Numbered from the stretch's first letter, positions 33,892 through 44,901 are shown. The stretch is DNA of 64,000 bases from Venturia oleaginea (GCA_013176395.1 JABMLP010000017.1:992001-1056000); one strand, 5' to 3'. Made by a program: numbers and translations. The notes: generated from the sequence alone by a model not told the origin.

Positions 33892-35283
33892 ATGGCATCA
33901 ACAACAGCAACCGGATCAACACAAAGCGTTAGCAATAACCGTAAGCGACTTCGACAACTTATCCCAGACGTCTATCTAGGAAAATACGCAACAGGCACCA
34001 AGAACAGTCTCACAGATGTTCCTGGCGTCCTCGCGCATACACAGTCCATTCACGATGGCGCTGCTGGAACCAAAGCTGGTTCGATAAACACCGGTGTCAC
34101 GACGATTCTTCCTCGCGCAGATTTCTTCAATAATGCATGCTTTGCAGGCATCTTCCGCTTCAATGGTTCCGGAGAAATGACTGGATCCCACTGGATCGAA
34201 GAGACAGGCCTCCTACATTCCCCAATCGTCATCACGAACTCATTTGCTGTTGGTGCGGCTTATCAGGGGATATACGAATACTGTATACCCAAGTACAAGA
34301 CGGAGAATGGCGAAGCGGATTGGTTTATGCTTCCTGTTGTAGCTGAGACGTTTGATGGATATATGAACGACATTGGAAATCTTGTTGTGAAACCTGAGCA
34401 CATCGTTCGTGGTATTGAAAATGTTTCTGATGCTGCTGTTCCCGAAGGGAATACGGGAGGAGGAACGGGTATGCTCTGCCATGGCCACAAAGGTGGAACT
34501 GGAAGCTCCAGTCGCATTGTGAAAGGAGAGGATGCGAAAGGCAATCCAATCAACTACACCGTTGCGGCTTTGGTGCAAGCAAACTACGGACGCATTAGCG
34601 CCTTCAGGTAAGCTCACTTGCGCTAGTTGAGTGTCCTCAAAATTTCCTTTCTATCAATGGCCAAAACGAGTGCTCTCGAGTATCCGTCCACCAATACATC
34701 TTCCTCTCTTAAACTAAGGACCATTCTAACGTCGTTCAGAATATCTGGTGCACCAATTGGTCGGCTACTCATGGAGCAAACCGCCAAAGAAGCGGCCGGT
34801 GCACCTGAGAATGAGCTCACTCTAAGTCGAAAGATAGCTCTTCAGTCAATTGAAAGCATCGAGAAGGCCAAAGACAAAAAGGAAGGTAGTATCATCGTCA
34901 TCATAGCAACAGACGCGCCTCTCCACCCCGTCCAGCTTCAGCGTCTAGCCAAACGTGCAACAATTGGCATCGCACGAGTGGGTGGCGTCGGCCACAACCC
35001 GTCTGGCGATATTTTCCTCGCCTTCTCGACTGGTAACGACATCCCCGTACAAACCATGGGATCTGCGCATCGAAGTGTTGATCCATGGGTTCCTTCGGTG
35101 CTGCCCGTCGAAATGGTTGATGATAATGCCATTAATTCATTGTTTGAAGCTGCTGCAGATAGCACTGAGGAGAGTATTTATAATGCGCTTTGTATGGCGG
35201 CGGATATGATTGGGTTCATGGGGAGGGACGTCAAGGCTTTACCACTTGAGAAGGTCAAGGATCTGATGCAGAAGTATATTTAA
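33892..35283 (+). CDS. P1/S58 family (DmpA-like) aminopeptidase, 419 aa
   Basis: Exons 33892-34607 and 34740-35283; the 132-bp intron is GTAAGC...TTCAG and phases close to 420 codons. Landmarks of the self-cleaving N-terminal nucleophile family are in order: [56 protein letters not shown], and [16 protein letters not shown]. In that last motif the Gly-Ser bond would be cut to free the catalytic Ser. [15 protein letters not shown] is also present. Bacterial relatives release N-terminal amino acids or beta-peptides; the fungal substrate is not known. No signal peptide. The start was chosen at the ATG at 33892, as the frame upstream has no ATG. Confidence 0.88.
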
Positions 35284-35993
35284 ACACTATATACCCAACA
35301 CACTGGTTTGATCCCACGTCGACCTGGTAACGAAGGCTATCGGGAAATCTCAGGCGATGTTGAAGCCCCTTTGCGTCGGAAATTTGTCCCCGCGGATGCC
35401 TCAATAACAACTACGAGCTATGCGAAATGGTAAATACTGCCTCGGGAGCTTGGCAAGTAAATTACTGCACGTCACTATTTGGTCGCGAAGTGCATTCGAC
35501 ATACAGAGATGAACTTGGGATCGATATCGCTAGGATTTGGCAGATATTCTTCCTTGAATTTGGTCAGGACTTTATGGGTATCGATCTGTCTGGAGATGAA
35601 ATTTGTCAACAAGAATGGCTAACGTTTTCCTACCCACAGGCAAAGACAGTAATCAAGAATGTGAAAGCTTGCAAAAAACAGGATACATTGAGTATTATTC
35701 TCCTCTTCATGACTCGCGCGCACATCCAAACTCAACAAAAAAAATAGCACTTTTAAACAAGAACAAAACTCCAAAATCTTTCCATCGTTACTGGGTATCA
35801 TCGCTTCCGTTCCATTCTCTCGTAGGTTCCTTGACGGTGTGCTGTCCTGTCATCCCTTGAGCTGGTCACCAGAGGCTTTGTGAGAAACACCCCGACTTCC
35901 GTCGTCCGTTGCAAAATAACAAAAAACCAAAAAATTTAGACAAAAGAAAAGGCGTCTGGTTGGTTGGTTGCTTGTTCAATCGATGGGAAGGAT
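35284..35993. other. Intergenic
   Basis: An open frame at 35427-35747 (plus) has no recognisable domain and an A-rich end; I do not support it as a gene. Confidence 0.45.
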
Positions 35994-36425
35994 TTAGTAA
36001 GCAACAGAGTACTTCCTAGTCTCCTCAGCGCGAACAGCGTACATCCTGTTATCGCCATAGTAAGAGGCGTACGCGGCATTGGCGGCCTCGTGGTGAGCTT
36101 TTGCTGCTTGCTTGACGGAGGACCAGGCTTTTTGGATGGAGCTTGGGGAGGGGGTGGTGGAGGTGGAGGTGGAGGAGGTGGAGGAGGATGATGCGTTGCG
36201 GGAGCTGGTTGGGCGGGCCTGGTTGCCTCGGGTTTGGGATGGGAAACCGTAGTAGGCTTCCCATGCCATTTGGGATTGACGTTCGTGCTCTTTGAGTTTG
36301 CGAGCGACGTATTTGACGCCGTTTTTGAAGGAGCTGGTGGAGGTGACGCTGGAGTTTCGGTGGGTTTCTTTGGGGTTGGTTGACTCGGAGGAGTAACGTG
36401 GGAGGGTGTAGATGAAGGTGGACAT
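35994..36425 (-). CDS. Small Ser-rich hypothetical protein, 143 aa
   Basis: The ATG at 36425 (MSTFIYTLPRYSS) was chosen over an upstream in-frame ATG because the preceding residues look like leader DNA. A conserved-looking block (GVKYVARKLKEHERQSQMAWEAYYG) is followed by a Ser/Thr linker and a second helical block (KAWSSVKQAAKAHHEAANAAYASYYG). The two blocks share an AYYG/ASYYG ending, possibly an internal duplication. Family unknown; it resembles small, highly expressed fungal proteins without known role. Confidence 0.6.
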   Translation of the reverse strand: MSTFIYTLPRYSSESTNPKETHRNSSVTSTSSFKNGVKYVARKLKEHERQSQMAWEAYYGFPSQTRGNQARPTSSRNASSSSTSSTSTSTTPSPSSIQKAWSSVKQAAKAHHEAANAAYASYYGDNRMYAVRAEETRKYSVAY

Positions 36426-38267
36426 GTTGATTGTTGGTTGGTTGATGAGGTTGTTTGAAGATGAGAGGATGTTTTGATGGGTTGAGATGAAGAATGGAGA
36501 GGATGTGACTTTGTTCTGCTTTGATCTGAAAGATGTCTGAAGGCTGGGTGGGATGTCTGAATACTGTGATGATGAACTGAAAGATCTCACGATACTCTCC
36601 CTCCCTTATATATTCCCCCGACTCGCCATCACAGTTTTCGTCAGACCCCAACGTATGGTTACAATTTGCAAAGCATTACCCTCACGATATTCAAATTTTC
36701 AAGCACAAAGAGCTAGAAACCTCTCTCGCGCCCTTCCCAACATTGACGAGTATAGTATTTGCGTCCACCGGGTGGATACTATGACAACTCGGTTCAACCT
36801 TGGCAACCAATCGAACAATGACCCCCAGGGCGCGCCTGAAGCAATGGGTGAAAATTCTGAGAGGCTGTGACTGGCCAAGTAAACGAGGTTGACGGTTGTG
36901 CTCAGTGATCCACTCGGAGTTCAGGGGCTCGGACATCGGACTCAGCGTATAACTGCGGTTAGCGATGGAATCGGGCACGTCCTGCCTTTAGGGGGGAGCC
37001 GTGAGTATGGTGCGTACATTTCAGATTTTGCTAGCAATTTCAACAATGGGTAAAGCTGCTGTTAGGGGACGAGCCACGGAGACAAAGGCGGCTTTGCGGT
37101 AGCGTATGGAGTTCAGAGTTTTTTGGGCACGGTTACGGTCGGCTTGTGACAGTCGAGGTTGATTAGGTACTCGGGTGTCATATGTGCATGGAAAGGCGTC
37201 TCACCAGAGCTTACTCCCTTTTGTGGCGTCGAAATGAGGTCAGTGTAGCGCATCGACATGTGTTGAATAGGCTTTGTATACGCGTATGAAATGAGATATG
37301 AATGGATCGATGATTATTCTACTGTACGAGATGACTATCAAGCAGGTCTACGTACAAAGACTTCAGATCCCTGCCATGCCAAGGAGTCCACAACATATCC
37401 CTCGGAAACTTCGCAAGCATTTCGAAATGTGTGCTTTCTCAGAGATCGCGTCAAACACTATTCTATATAACCAGGCATATGTGGGGCGAGACCCAATTTC
37501 CAACTTTCACGCATGCAGACGACCTTGAGCTAAGGATCACGATCGATTCATCGGTCCATAAATCTCTTACCATACGATCGAGATCGGGAACGATACACTG
37601 CTGAAGATGTAGAAAAATGAAGTTGCTGTGAAAAACCAGCGATATGCCATAGCTCTGTCAATTATTTGTCTCTCGAGATACAGCTGCCAAATTTATGATC
37701 TCCAATTTTAGATCGACGATATCGATAAAACTCTGGTGAAATCATCTCTTAGTTTCGCCAGAGATTTATCGATATCGTTATGAAATTAGTAGAGTTCAAG
37801 TATATATACAGCAATTGAGAAGTGGGGAGGTATCAGGTGAGTTTTCCCATGTTAGAACTATTGTGCTGGAGCGACACAAAATCCAATGAGTACAGCTTAT
37901 CAGCCCTGCGTAAACTCAGGAATAGGCGAGGTAATTATATGTCCAGCCGTATAATAAACTCTGGTTTTGATTTTCCTCCCCTCGCATGGGCGTTCTATAT
38001 TCTGCGCTTGCTTGGATAGATTCTTCCCGCAAGGGACTTGAGATAATAGCTTCGAGCGGGGCCAGGTTTTATTTCCCGCTCCACTCTTTTGCATCTTATT
38101 CTTGTCTTGGCAATATCAAGGACGTCAAGAAATTTGATACAATTTGCGACCACGCTAGGCTCGTCGATTCTTGTCCGCTCTAGTTTATTGGATTATAACA
38201 CTTCATAATCCGTCCAAGTTGTTGAAATTCCAGAGCGTTAGGAATTATATAATAAGTCAGTTATATA
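36426..38267. other. Intergenic, 1.8 kb, with a hairpin at 37716-37778
   Basis: No supported gene. Besides the promoter of the small Ser-rich gene it holds only the imperfect inverted repeat listed separately. Confidence 0.45.
37716..37778. repeat. 26-bp imperfect inverted repeat, 11-nt loop
   Basis: Arms 37716-37741 (starting ACGATATCGATAAA) and 37753-37778 match as reverse complements with two mismatches. The loop is TCATCTCTTAG. A related, weaker pair (ATCGCTAAAT) flanks 44850-44910. Confidence 0.85.
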
Positions 38268-38358
38268 ACGTATTCCACTACCTAGCCGGCCACTTTTCCT
38301 TGGCACGACCAACTCATGTTACGACTCTTCAATTTTATCGCTATCAACAATAGATTCT
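38268..38358 (-). repeat. Orphan left end of a pogo-like element
   Basis: ACGTATTCCACTACCTAGCC and the transposase 3' end (to ATAGATTC) repeat the start of the element at 38467. It is preceded by TA and truncated after about 90 bp. Confidence 0.8.
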
Positions 38359-38466
38359 GTCCTATCTTTGGCACTGATAGGGGCGGTGCAATCTCTGCAT
38401 CTCAAGGATACCTCAACGTTCGTACAAGAACAATCAACAATCAAGAACACAAGAGACTTATCCATA

Positions 38467-39520
38467 ACGTATTCCACCACCGAGCCGGCCACTTTTCCTT
38501 GGCACGACCAACTCATATTACGCCTCTTCAATTTTATCGCTATCAACAATAGATTCCAAGTCTGTCGTGCTGCTATCTGACTCAGAAGATATCTCAATAT
38601 CCTTTTTACACCTTCGCGCATTGTGCCCAGTCGCGCCGCAGTTCCCCCAGCGCCGTAAAGCTGGCCGGGCTGTTTCTTGATCACCACTACCACGAGCCTT
38701 CTTTGGTTTCTGAGTCGCTACAGACGCCTCAGCAGCTACCTGCGCTGCTGCAGTCCCGTACTCTATAGTACCACCTTGCTGGATCCACTTCCTTTTGCGC
38801 CATTTTCGCTTCATCATTACTGCCAATTGCTCTTCAAGCTCGTGGTTTTGTGCCATAAGTAGAGCGTTCTGGTGCAGCATCAATTCAGCGCCCTTGACAA
38901 GCCGAGAGAAGCCAGTCTGCGCAGTAACTGGTGACCGAGTGAAAGATTCGCGTACAAGCTTTGATTGAGATCCAAATTCTTGAGTATTGCTTGAAGTCTT
39001 CGACTGCCACGGCGTCTCCTGCGGTGGGGGTGCTGGTGGGGTACGTAGCCGTACTTCAAGGCGATCCAATACCACCTCCGCGTTAATAGGGACTAGCCCT
39101 ACCATCTCAAAAGCCTTTCGACAGTTCTTTTCTGTAAACACGTCGAAAAACGCGTCTTTGAAGGCCGGGAAGAAGCCTTCTTTGTTGATATGGTAGACGC
39201 GTTGGCGTGCCAAGTCTCGAACTCGTTGAGAGTATTTGCACTTCAACGGCGAGAAGCAGACCACATCAAGCGGCTGGAGGATATGCGATGAATGAGGTGA
39301 TCAGAGGCCCTTTGGTGTTTGATGTTGAAGGCTGCTGCAGCGCGCCGTAGGCTTTGAAATTGGCCAGAGGTATAGGCCTGAAGAGCGAGATCAATTCTGC
39401 CTTCTTCTTGAACGGCTATCGCGTTGCGTTGTTGAGACATTGCGTGTTGAAGAGGATAAGGGCTGTGCCAAGGAAAAGTAGCCGGCTCGGTGGTGTGGCC
39501 GACTCGGTGGTGGAATACGT
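38467..39520 (-). mobile_element. Internally deleted pogo-like element, 1054 bp
   Basis: Terminal inverted repeats begin ACGTATTCCACCACCGAG at both ends, and TA flanks each side (38465-38466, 39521-39522). The minus-strand coding remnants are an N-terminus (MSQQRNAIAVQEEG..., from 39440) and the transposase C-terminus from LQPLDVVCFSPLK to the tail (stop at 38518). The central part, equivalent to about residues 41-311 of the full transposase, is deleted and the frames no longer match. The zinc knuckle reads WGNCGATGHNARRC, losing its first Cys. Its right end sits inside a copia LTR fragment. Confidence 0.88.
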
Positions 39521-39529
39521 TAACTATAG

Positions 39530-39633
39530 AAACTTCTAGAAGTGAATGTATGAGGTTATTGCAGATCCTCAGTGTGGGGTACTTCTATATGAACTTCACA
39601 TGATATCAAGACGTTCCTATCCCAAGATGTTTC
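39530..39633 (-). repeat. Copia LTR fragment
   Basis: Read on the minus strand it starts TGTTGAAACATCTTGGGATA at 39633 and matches 50927 onward (GTCTTGATATCATGTGAAG, CTCATACATTCACTTCT). It is cut on the left by the pogo derivative, which inserted at a TA. Confidence 0.8.
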
Positions 39634-39939
39634 AACAGCGGTGGCCTGTGAGCGGGTCGGCCAACTTCCTGCAGTGCAGCAAACCGACTCAGCTCCTCTC
39701 TCTTGACTGCGCCAGTGGGAGCTGACTGCATCAGTAAGCGGGGTAGTGGACTGCCTGATTTACTGCCGCTTCCAATCAATTTTCAATGGGTTATCTTCGG
39801 CCAAGACTCGGAAAGCACTCTAAAGAAGCTTGTAGAACCCTATGGAATGGCTTTCTAGATATATAAATATAACCTTCTCCCATGTCCCTCTGCATCAGAG
39901 ATACTAAAAAGAAAGGAAAAAGAGAAGAAGAAACTTAAA
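39634..39939. other. Possible 5' region of another LTR retroelement
   Basis: A TATA-like TATATAAATATAACC at about 39858 is followed by an A/G-rich leader. With the 39955-41569 element removed, this leader joins 41585 onward, where a short open frame starts ATGAACCAAGATG (41606). That could be a 5' leader and gag start, but no LTR boundary was found. Confidence 0.3.
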
Positions 39940-39953
39940 CTTCTTCTCATTGG

Positions 39954-39954
<1 letters not shown>
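39940..39954. repeat. 15-bp target-site duplication, left copy
   Basis: CTTCTTCTCATTGGT, identical to 41570-41584. Confidence 0.88.
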
Positions 39955-39984
<30 letters not shown>

Positions 39985-40148
39985 TTATCCTACTCGGTTG
40001 CAGCCGCTTAATCACGCAGCTATGTCCGGTTAGGAGGACTTCATCAGACAGCCGACACGTGATAGATTATATAATCCACCGCGCCCCACTTCGCCCCGTT
40101 CACTGAAACAAGACCAGCTGTCCCCTCCGTCCTCCCTCTTTTCCCTTA

Positions 40149-40192
40149 ACCAGTATCTCCAAATGCCCGCTGGCTCTTGTAGATACTGGTTA
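40149..40192. repeat. Perfect 11-bp inverted repeat inside the 1.6-kb element
   Basis: AACCAGTATCT (40149-40159) and AGATACTGGTT (40182-40192) enclose 22 nt. Confidence 0.8.
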
Positions 40193-40481
40193 TTCTGCTA
40201 GTATATCTGTGCTATGTAGACTCAAGAGGCAATGCCTCGTGTTTCGCTATCCTTCTACCTACAGTCTCCCTCTAATGCTCAGCTTGTCTATCTGTTTCGC
40301 CTTATCCCTCAAGGCCAATGGGTTCCCTAAGTATGTTTCTGCTTGTGAAAGTTGCCTTGCACCAGATTCCTATGCGGCGGTGTATTTGGTTGTGTGATGC
40401 TGGAGACAATAGTAACCATCGTAGTCGTGATTTCGCTGCTTGGGTGTGATACTCCGGGTATGCCCGTGGACGAGGCTGTCT

Positions 40482-41187
40482 GGTAGCTGCCGTATTGTAT
40501 GGCGCCGATCGTGCTATAGACCTGCCGTCTTATAGTCGGAGCCTATCTGCTGCTAGTCGCTCTCCCTGCTTGCTATATCGCGCTCCTACTCTTGCCAATG
40601 CCATAACTGGGACGCAACAGTCTGGGGAGAGGCTCAAGGCTACGTCTGCTGGCTTGTAGGGAGGGGATTTGCCGCCAATAAGCTCCTTCTATACGTCCTT
40701 ACTGCTTACTGTGTTGCGCACCTACTCTTGCCAATGCCATAACTGGGACGCAACAGTTTGGGGAGAGGCTCAAGGCTCTGGACATCAGCTTGCAGCAGGA
40801 CGGTTTGCGGAGACGATAGTAGATGAGGTTCTCTAGCAGCTGCCGTATCGTGTCGCACCGATTGTGTTGTAGACCTGTCGTCTTATAGTCGGAGCCTATC
40901 TGCTGCTAGTCGCTCTCCCTGCTTGCTATATCGCGCACCTACTCTTGCCAATGCCATAACTGGGACGCAACAGTCTGGGGAGAGGCTCAAGGCTACGTCT
41001 GCTAGCTTACAGGGAGGGGATTTGCCGCCAATAGGCTCCTTCTATGCGTCCTTACTACTTACTGTGTCGCGCACCTACTCTTGCCAATGCCATAACTGGG
41101 AGGCAACAGTTTGGGGAGAGGCTCAAGGCTCTGGGCAACAGCTTGTAGCAGGACGGTTTGCCAAGACATTGTGAGAGATTGTCTAGT
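40482..41187. repeat. Two tandem 353-bp units
   Basis: GACCTGCCGTCTTATAGTCG at 40519 recurs at 40872 (GACCTGTCG...), with similarity throughout both units. Each unit itself holds two copies of CTACTCTTGCCAATGCCATA. A third, partial unit fades out near 41230. Confidence 0.85.
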
Positions 41188-41569
41188 CGTTGCAGTGGTG
41201 TGTGGTGCCGATTGTTGCACACCGGGCGTCTGGTGTTTGAGTTGTGTTGAAGGTATTGCCGTTCTAGCGGTGACTCGTCGACTCGGGGCGTTGCAGTGTC
41301 ATCTGGGGTGATGGACTAGCCGGGAGATAGTGACTAGATGGTTGCTGTTGTCTTTGGTGGACGCATCGTTCGTGTAGCTTGCTCATGTATTCGTCTGCTT
41401 GCTCTGCCGTGGCCGCGACGGCGACTCTAGAGATATCTCATCGACGCTGAGGGACGCGCGATGGCCTCTAGAGGCCGGAGCGGCCACTGGCAGAGGTGTT
41501 TTGATGATCCTTAGATGATACTTCTGTAAATTCCAAAAATTGAGTTCTCGCTGTGTGTGCTGTTTTTTC

Positions 41570-41584
41570 CTTCTTCTCATTGGT
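41570..41584. repeat. 15-bp target-site duplication, right copy
   Basis: Identical to 39940-39954. Confidence 0.88.
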
Positions 41585-42018
41585 ATAATATTAAGAGATC
41601 CAACAATGAACCAAGATGTTCCTACTACTGCTGGTTGGGAAACTTCTGACTTAAGGTAAGTAGAATCCCGTCGACGTCGAAGCCGAGTGACGGTAGCTAA
41701 CGTCGATGTGTTCGTGGCTGTAGGACGTAAGTAGAATAACATATTCTTGTCACGGGAGCAATAGAAGCAGTCGTAGATCACGTTGACAAATGATTAGCCG
41801 TGCTAGCTATAAGCGGGCGTGATAGAAGTCAATGGTAGTATCGTTCTAAGGATCAAAACATTGCGTGAAGAATCTAAGTACAGGGAGGAATCGCAAGGTA
41901 TATATGGGATTCCTTGGTTCGTGCGCTGAAGTCACGTGTATACCAGTTCATGGTAACATTCTCAGTGTCACTCCGTGACAATTCTTTACTTCCTCCCTAT
42001 TGTATCAACTTGTCCTAA
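41585..42018. other. Spacer before the HET pseudogene
   Basis: Only the short open frame from 41606 noted above. The rest has no recognised feature. Confidence 0.4.
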
Positions 42019-43045
42019 TTGTATAATAAGTGGACTTACTATGAGGATTACCAACTTGCTAACAACGTCTCGCGTGATTCGTCTCCTGCGCACCAAAATC
42101 CGCTCAACTTGCCAATTCGCTGCTGTATAAAATGTCAGGACCTACTCTACCACGGTCAATCAATTACCTGCTCTACAATCGACAAGACTAATGGCTGTCG
42201 TCTGAGCCAATATTTTTCTGATATACTTAAAATTTCTAAACACGCCCAGGGGAAGAAATTCTCATCCAATGGAACAACACAACAATGGAGGTCTCACCCA
42301 AACTCCATGAGATAAACCGTATATTAGTACTCGGTATGTGGCATAATATTCCTTGTTCCTAGGTAAACCTATAAGTATATCTCGTGCGTCTTCGAACGTA
42401 TTACCTCTTAGCCAACAGGGAAGGCGGTATTCAAACTGATGATGCTTACTTCAAACACCTTCGAGCATGGCTGAAGCGGTGCGACGACGATCACGAATGC
42501 AAAGGCACAATTACTAAAGATAGCATGCCAACTAGGATCATTGATATTGGCCTGGAAAAAAAAAATCTGCTCACCCTACGGGATTCAAATCAGATTAGCA
42601 CATGCCGCTACGTTGCACTGTCCCACTGCTGGGACGAGTACCAGGCTGGAGAAAAAGAAAGCATATGTACTCACGCAGAGAACTTGAATGAACGCAAACG
42701 CGGCTTCGAGGTGAAAACCCTTCTACAAACATTTCAAGATGCTGTTGAAGTAACCCGGCAACTCGGTCAACAATATCTCTGGATCGACTCAATTTGTATC
42801 GAGCAAAGCTTAGACAAAACAGTCACGGAAGACTGGAAACAAGAGTCTAAACGTATGGAAATTATATTTTCTTCAGCATACTGTACTTTAGCTGCAAGCT
42901 TAGCCAAAAGGTCTTCCGAAGGGTTCCTCAGACAACGCCCAAGTATTCCGGCTCTACAGATCGAGACCGAGACCGGCGACTACCGCTTCGTTTCTGCAGA
43001 AATAGGTAACTTCTTAGTGGATACATGTCACGGCAGCGATAGGAT

Positions 43046-43221
43046 GTTTAGAATGAACTAGGGTTCTAAGAACTGAGTGTGATGATAGAATTTACGGTAG
43101 AGAGCGAGTTACTACGAGGGCGCGAAGATATCGCGCCTTAGCCACAATGTGGCTAAGCCGATACGCCTGAGCCATGAAGTAACGTGACGGCAAAGGAGCC
43201 ATGCCGTGCCGTCACAATACA
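43046..43221. mobile_element. Hairpin-rich insertion inside the HET domain
   Basis: About 175 bp with a stop codon separates two blocks that adjoin in normal HET proteins. It contains GGCGCGAAGATATCGCGCC (7-bp stem), TTAGCCACAATGTGGCTAA (8-9 bp stem) and a GTGACGGC...GCCGTCAC pair. Exact ends and target duplication are not certain. It could be a small MITE or a solo LTR (TGTTTAGAATGAAC at the left). Confidence 0.5.
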
Positions 43222-43948
43222 AAGGTTGCTCCGTTGAACACTCGTGGATGGGTTCTTCGGGAGCGTATCCTTTCACGTCGAACAATTCATTTCTGCGAGA
43301 AGCAAACGTATTTTGAGTGTGGAGAGAGAGTTGACTGCGAGAACTTTACATCCATAAGGTAAGTTATACTTATAAACTTCTACTGGGGCTAAACTAATAT
43401 TCTCGTTGTTACTTAGTCCAAAGACCAAGGAATACTTTTCAATGGACCCACACTTTCCAGATCGCCTTGTGAAAGCAAGCGTCCACCTGGTCTTGCAATA
43501 CATCGAAACTCTCGTCCAGAAATTCTCACAGCGTCAACTGGCAAATTCGACTGATAGATCTATTGCATTTTCGGGACTCGAGAATCGTATCGCGAATGAT
43601 ATCAACACTGAAAGTAGATACGGTATTCCTCAGCAATGTATGCACGACATACTCCTTTGGCAGTGCCAAGAACCGGGGCAGTTGAACAGAATCAACTACC
43701 CTGACCCCAGCAAGCCAGTACCATCATGGTCCTGGATGGCATGTTCTGACCCCATCAAGTTTGATTATCCTGTCCTTTTTTATCAAAGAACTGCTCTTTG
43801 TTTTCACAAGGATGCAAAGAATTCAAAGAATGTTCTATCAGCCGCTGAGGGGGCAACTTTCATAGATTGCAAATTGAAGGGAGACGGGACGGCGAAGGAA
43901 ATTCTGAATCAGGATGGAGGAAAGATTGGGTCGATACAATACGACATA

Positions 43949-44637
43949 ACGTGTTCCACCACCGAGCTGGTCAACCCACCGAGCTGGTCAGTTTCTGCCA
44001 AGACGACCAACTCCCTCATTAACACGATATGTCTCAACAACAAAATGCGCAATTATCTAACAGAGAAGGCAGAATTCAGCCTGCCCTTTCTGCTTATAAC
44101 ACCCACCAATTCCGAAGCCTCCGGCGCGCTGCTGAAGCAGCGTTTGATGTACCTCCTTCAACATTGACTAGGCGATACAACGGAATCACGTATCGCCTAG
44201 ATACTCGCAACGCCCAACACAAGCTCACTACGACTGAAGAGCAGACAATTGTCCAATACATCCTCGACCTCGATTCGCGAGGATTCGCGCCCCGGCTGTG
44301 TGAGGTGGCAGATATGTACTATAGAGTATGGGACTGTAGCAGCGCAGGTAGCTGCAGAGGCATCTGTAGCGCCTCAGGGATCGAAGAAGGCTCGTGGTAG
44401 TGGTGGTCAAGAAACAGCCCGACCAACTCAACGGCGCTGTGGGAACTACGGCGCAACTGGGCATAATGCGCGAACTTGTAAAAAAGATATCGAGATATCA
44501 TCTGAATCAGATAGCAGCACGACGGACTTAGAATCTATTGTTAATAGCGATTAAATTGAAGAGTCGTAACATGAGTTGGTCGTGCCAAGCCTTTTTGACC
44601 AGCTCCGTGGGTTGACCAGCTCGGTGGTGGAACACGT
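43949..44637 (+). mobile_element. Pogo-like MITE/deletion derivative, 689 bp
   Basis: Terminal repeats ACGTGTTCCACCACCGAGCT and TA on both sides (43947-43948, 44638-44639). On the plus strand it encodes the transposase N-terminus (from 44029) up to LCEVADM. It then jumps, out of frame, to GTIEYGTVAAQVAAEA and the zinc knuckle, whose second Cys is now Tyr (CGNYGATGH). About 390 codons (residues 96-484 of the full protein) are deleted. It sits within the HET gene. Confidence 0.92.
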
Positions 44638-44639
44638 TA

Positions 44640-44707
44640 CGTCAAAGATTTTTGTGCGGGTGGAGTGGCCAGCTATCTTGGGTGGCCGGCTAGCTTGTGA
44701 ATCACGT
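44640..44707. repeat. Second, different pogo-type terminus
   Basis: GTGGAGTGGCCAGCTATC...GTGGCCGGCTAGC...GTGAATCACGT has the same layout (two GGCCAGCT/GGCCGGCT motifs, then an ACGT end) as the adjoining right end of the MITE, but a distinct sequence. No matching left end exists in the window. Confidence 0.5.
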
Positions 44708-44901
44708 CATATACGGATGGAGATCCCGTCCGATCTTCTTTCTGTGTAGCTATTGATAGCAAATATATTCTGAGGGTCATTTGCTTTATTCTTCTTCTGA
44801 AACCGTCATACTCTCAACACAAGTACCTCACTTCGGATTTGAGATCGATATCGCTAAATCCCGGCCAAGTTCTTCAAAAGATCGTTATGCCAGATATTTA
44901 G

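Larger units (their letters stand above)
39955..41569. mobile_element. Unclassified 1.6-kb element with 15-bp target duplication
   Basis: It is bounded by CTTCTTCTCATTGGT on both sides. One end is a simple (TTGA)n array (39955-39978); the other is a T-run. It contains a perfect 11-bp inverted repeat, two 353-bp tandem units and the 350-bp module also found as copies a and b near 8.1 and 10.4 kb. No protein domain was recognised. A long target duplication plus a simple-repeat end suggests retroposition by a LINE-type enzyme with its 3' end on the left; this is inference. Confidence 0.65.
42019..44901 (+). pseudogene. HET-domain (heterokaryon incompatibility) gene broken by insertions
   Basis: Coding blocks in order: a Cys-containing N-terminus (CIKCQDLLYHGQS, about 42115); PTRIIDIG and the HET core RYVALSHCWDEY and QYLWIDSICIEQ (42384-43045); then, after an inserted hairpin-rich segment, PLNTRGWVLRERILSRRTIHF and FECGERVDCENF. 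A 58-bp intron (43359-43416, GTAAGT...ACTTAG) joins FTSI to SPKTKEYFSMDPHF. The next exon runs to SIQYDI at 43948, where a pogo derivative is inserted at a TA. Continuation (TDGDPVRSSFCVAIDSKYIL) resumes at about 44712 and stops at 44901. An intact protein would trigger cell death on fusion of unlike hyphae; this copy cannot be made in full. Confidence 0.8.

Noticed and set aside
35427..35747. 106-codon plus-strand frame
   Set aside because: No recognisable domain and it ends in an A-rich run; may be the 3' flank of the peptidase gene.
40923..41311. Open frames inside the 1.6-kb element as a real protein
   Set aside because: They are short, repeat internally with the tandem units and show no domain; identity between copies is explained by the repeat itself.
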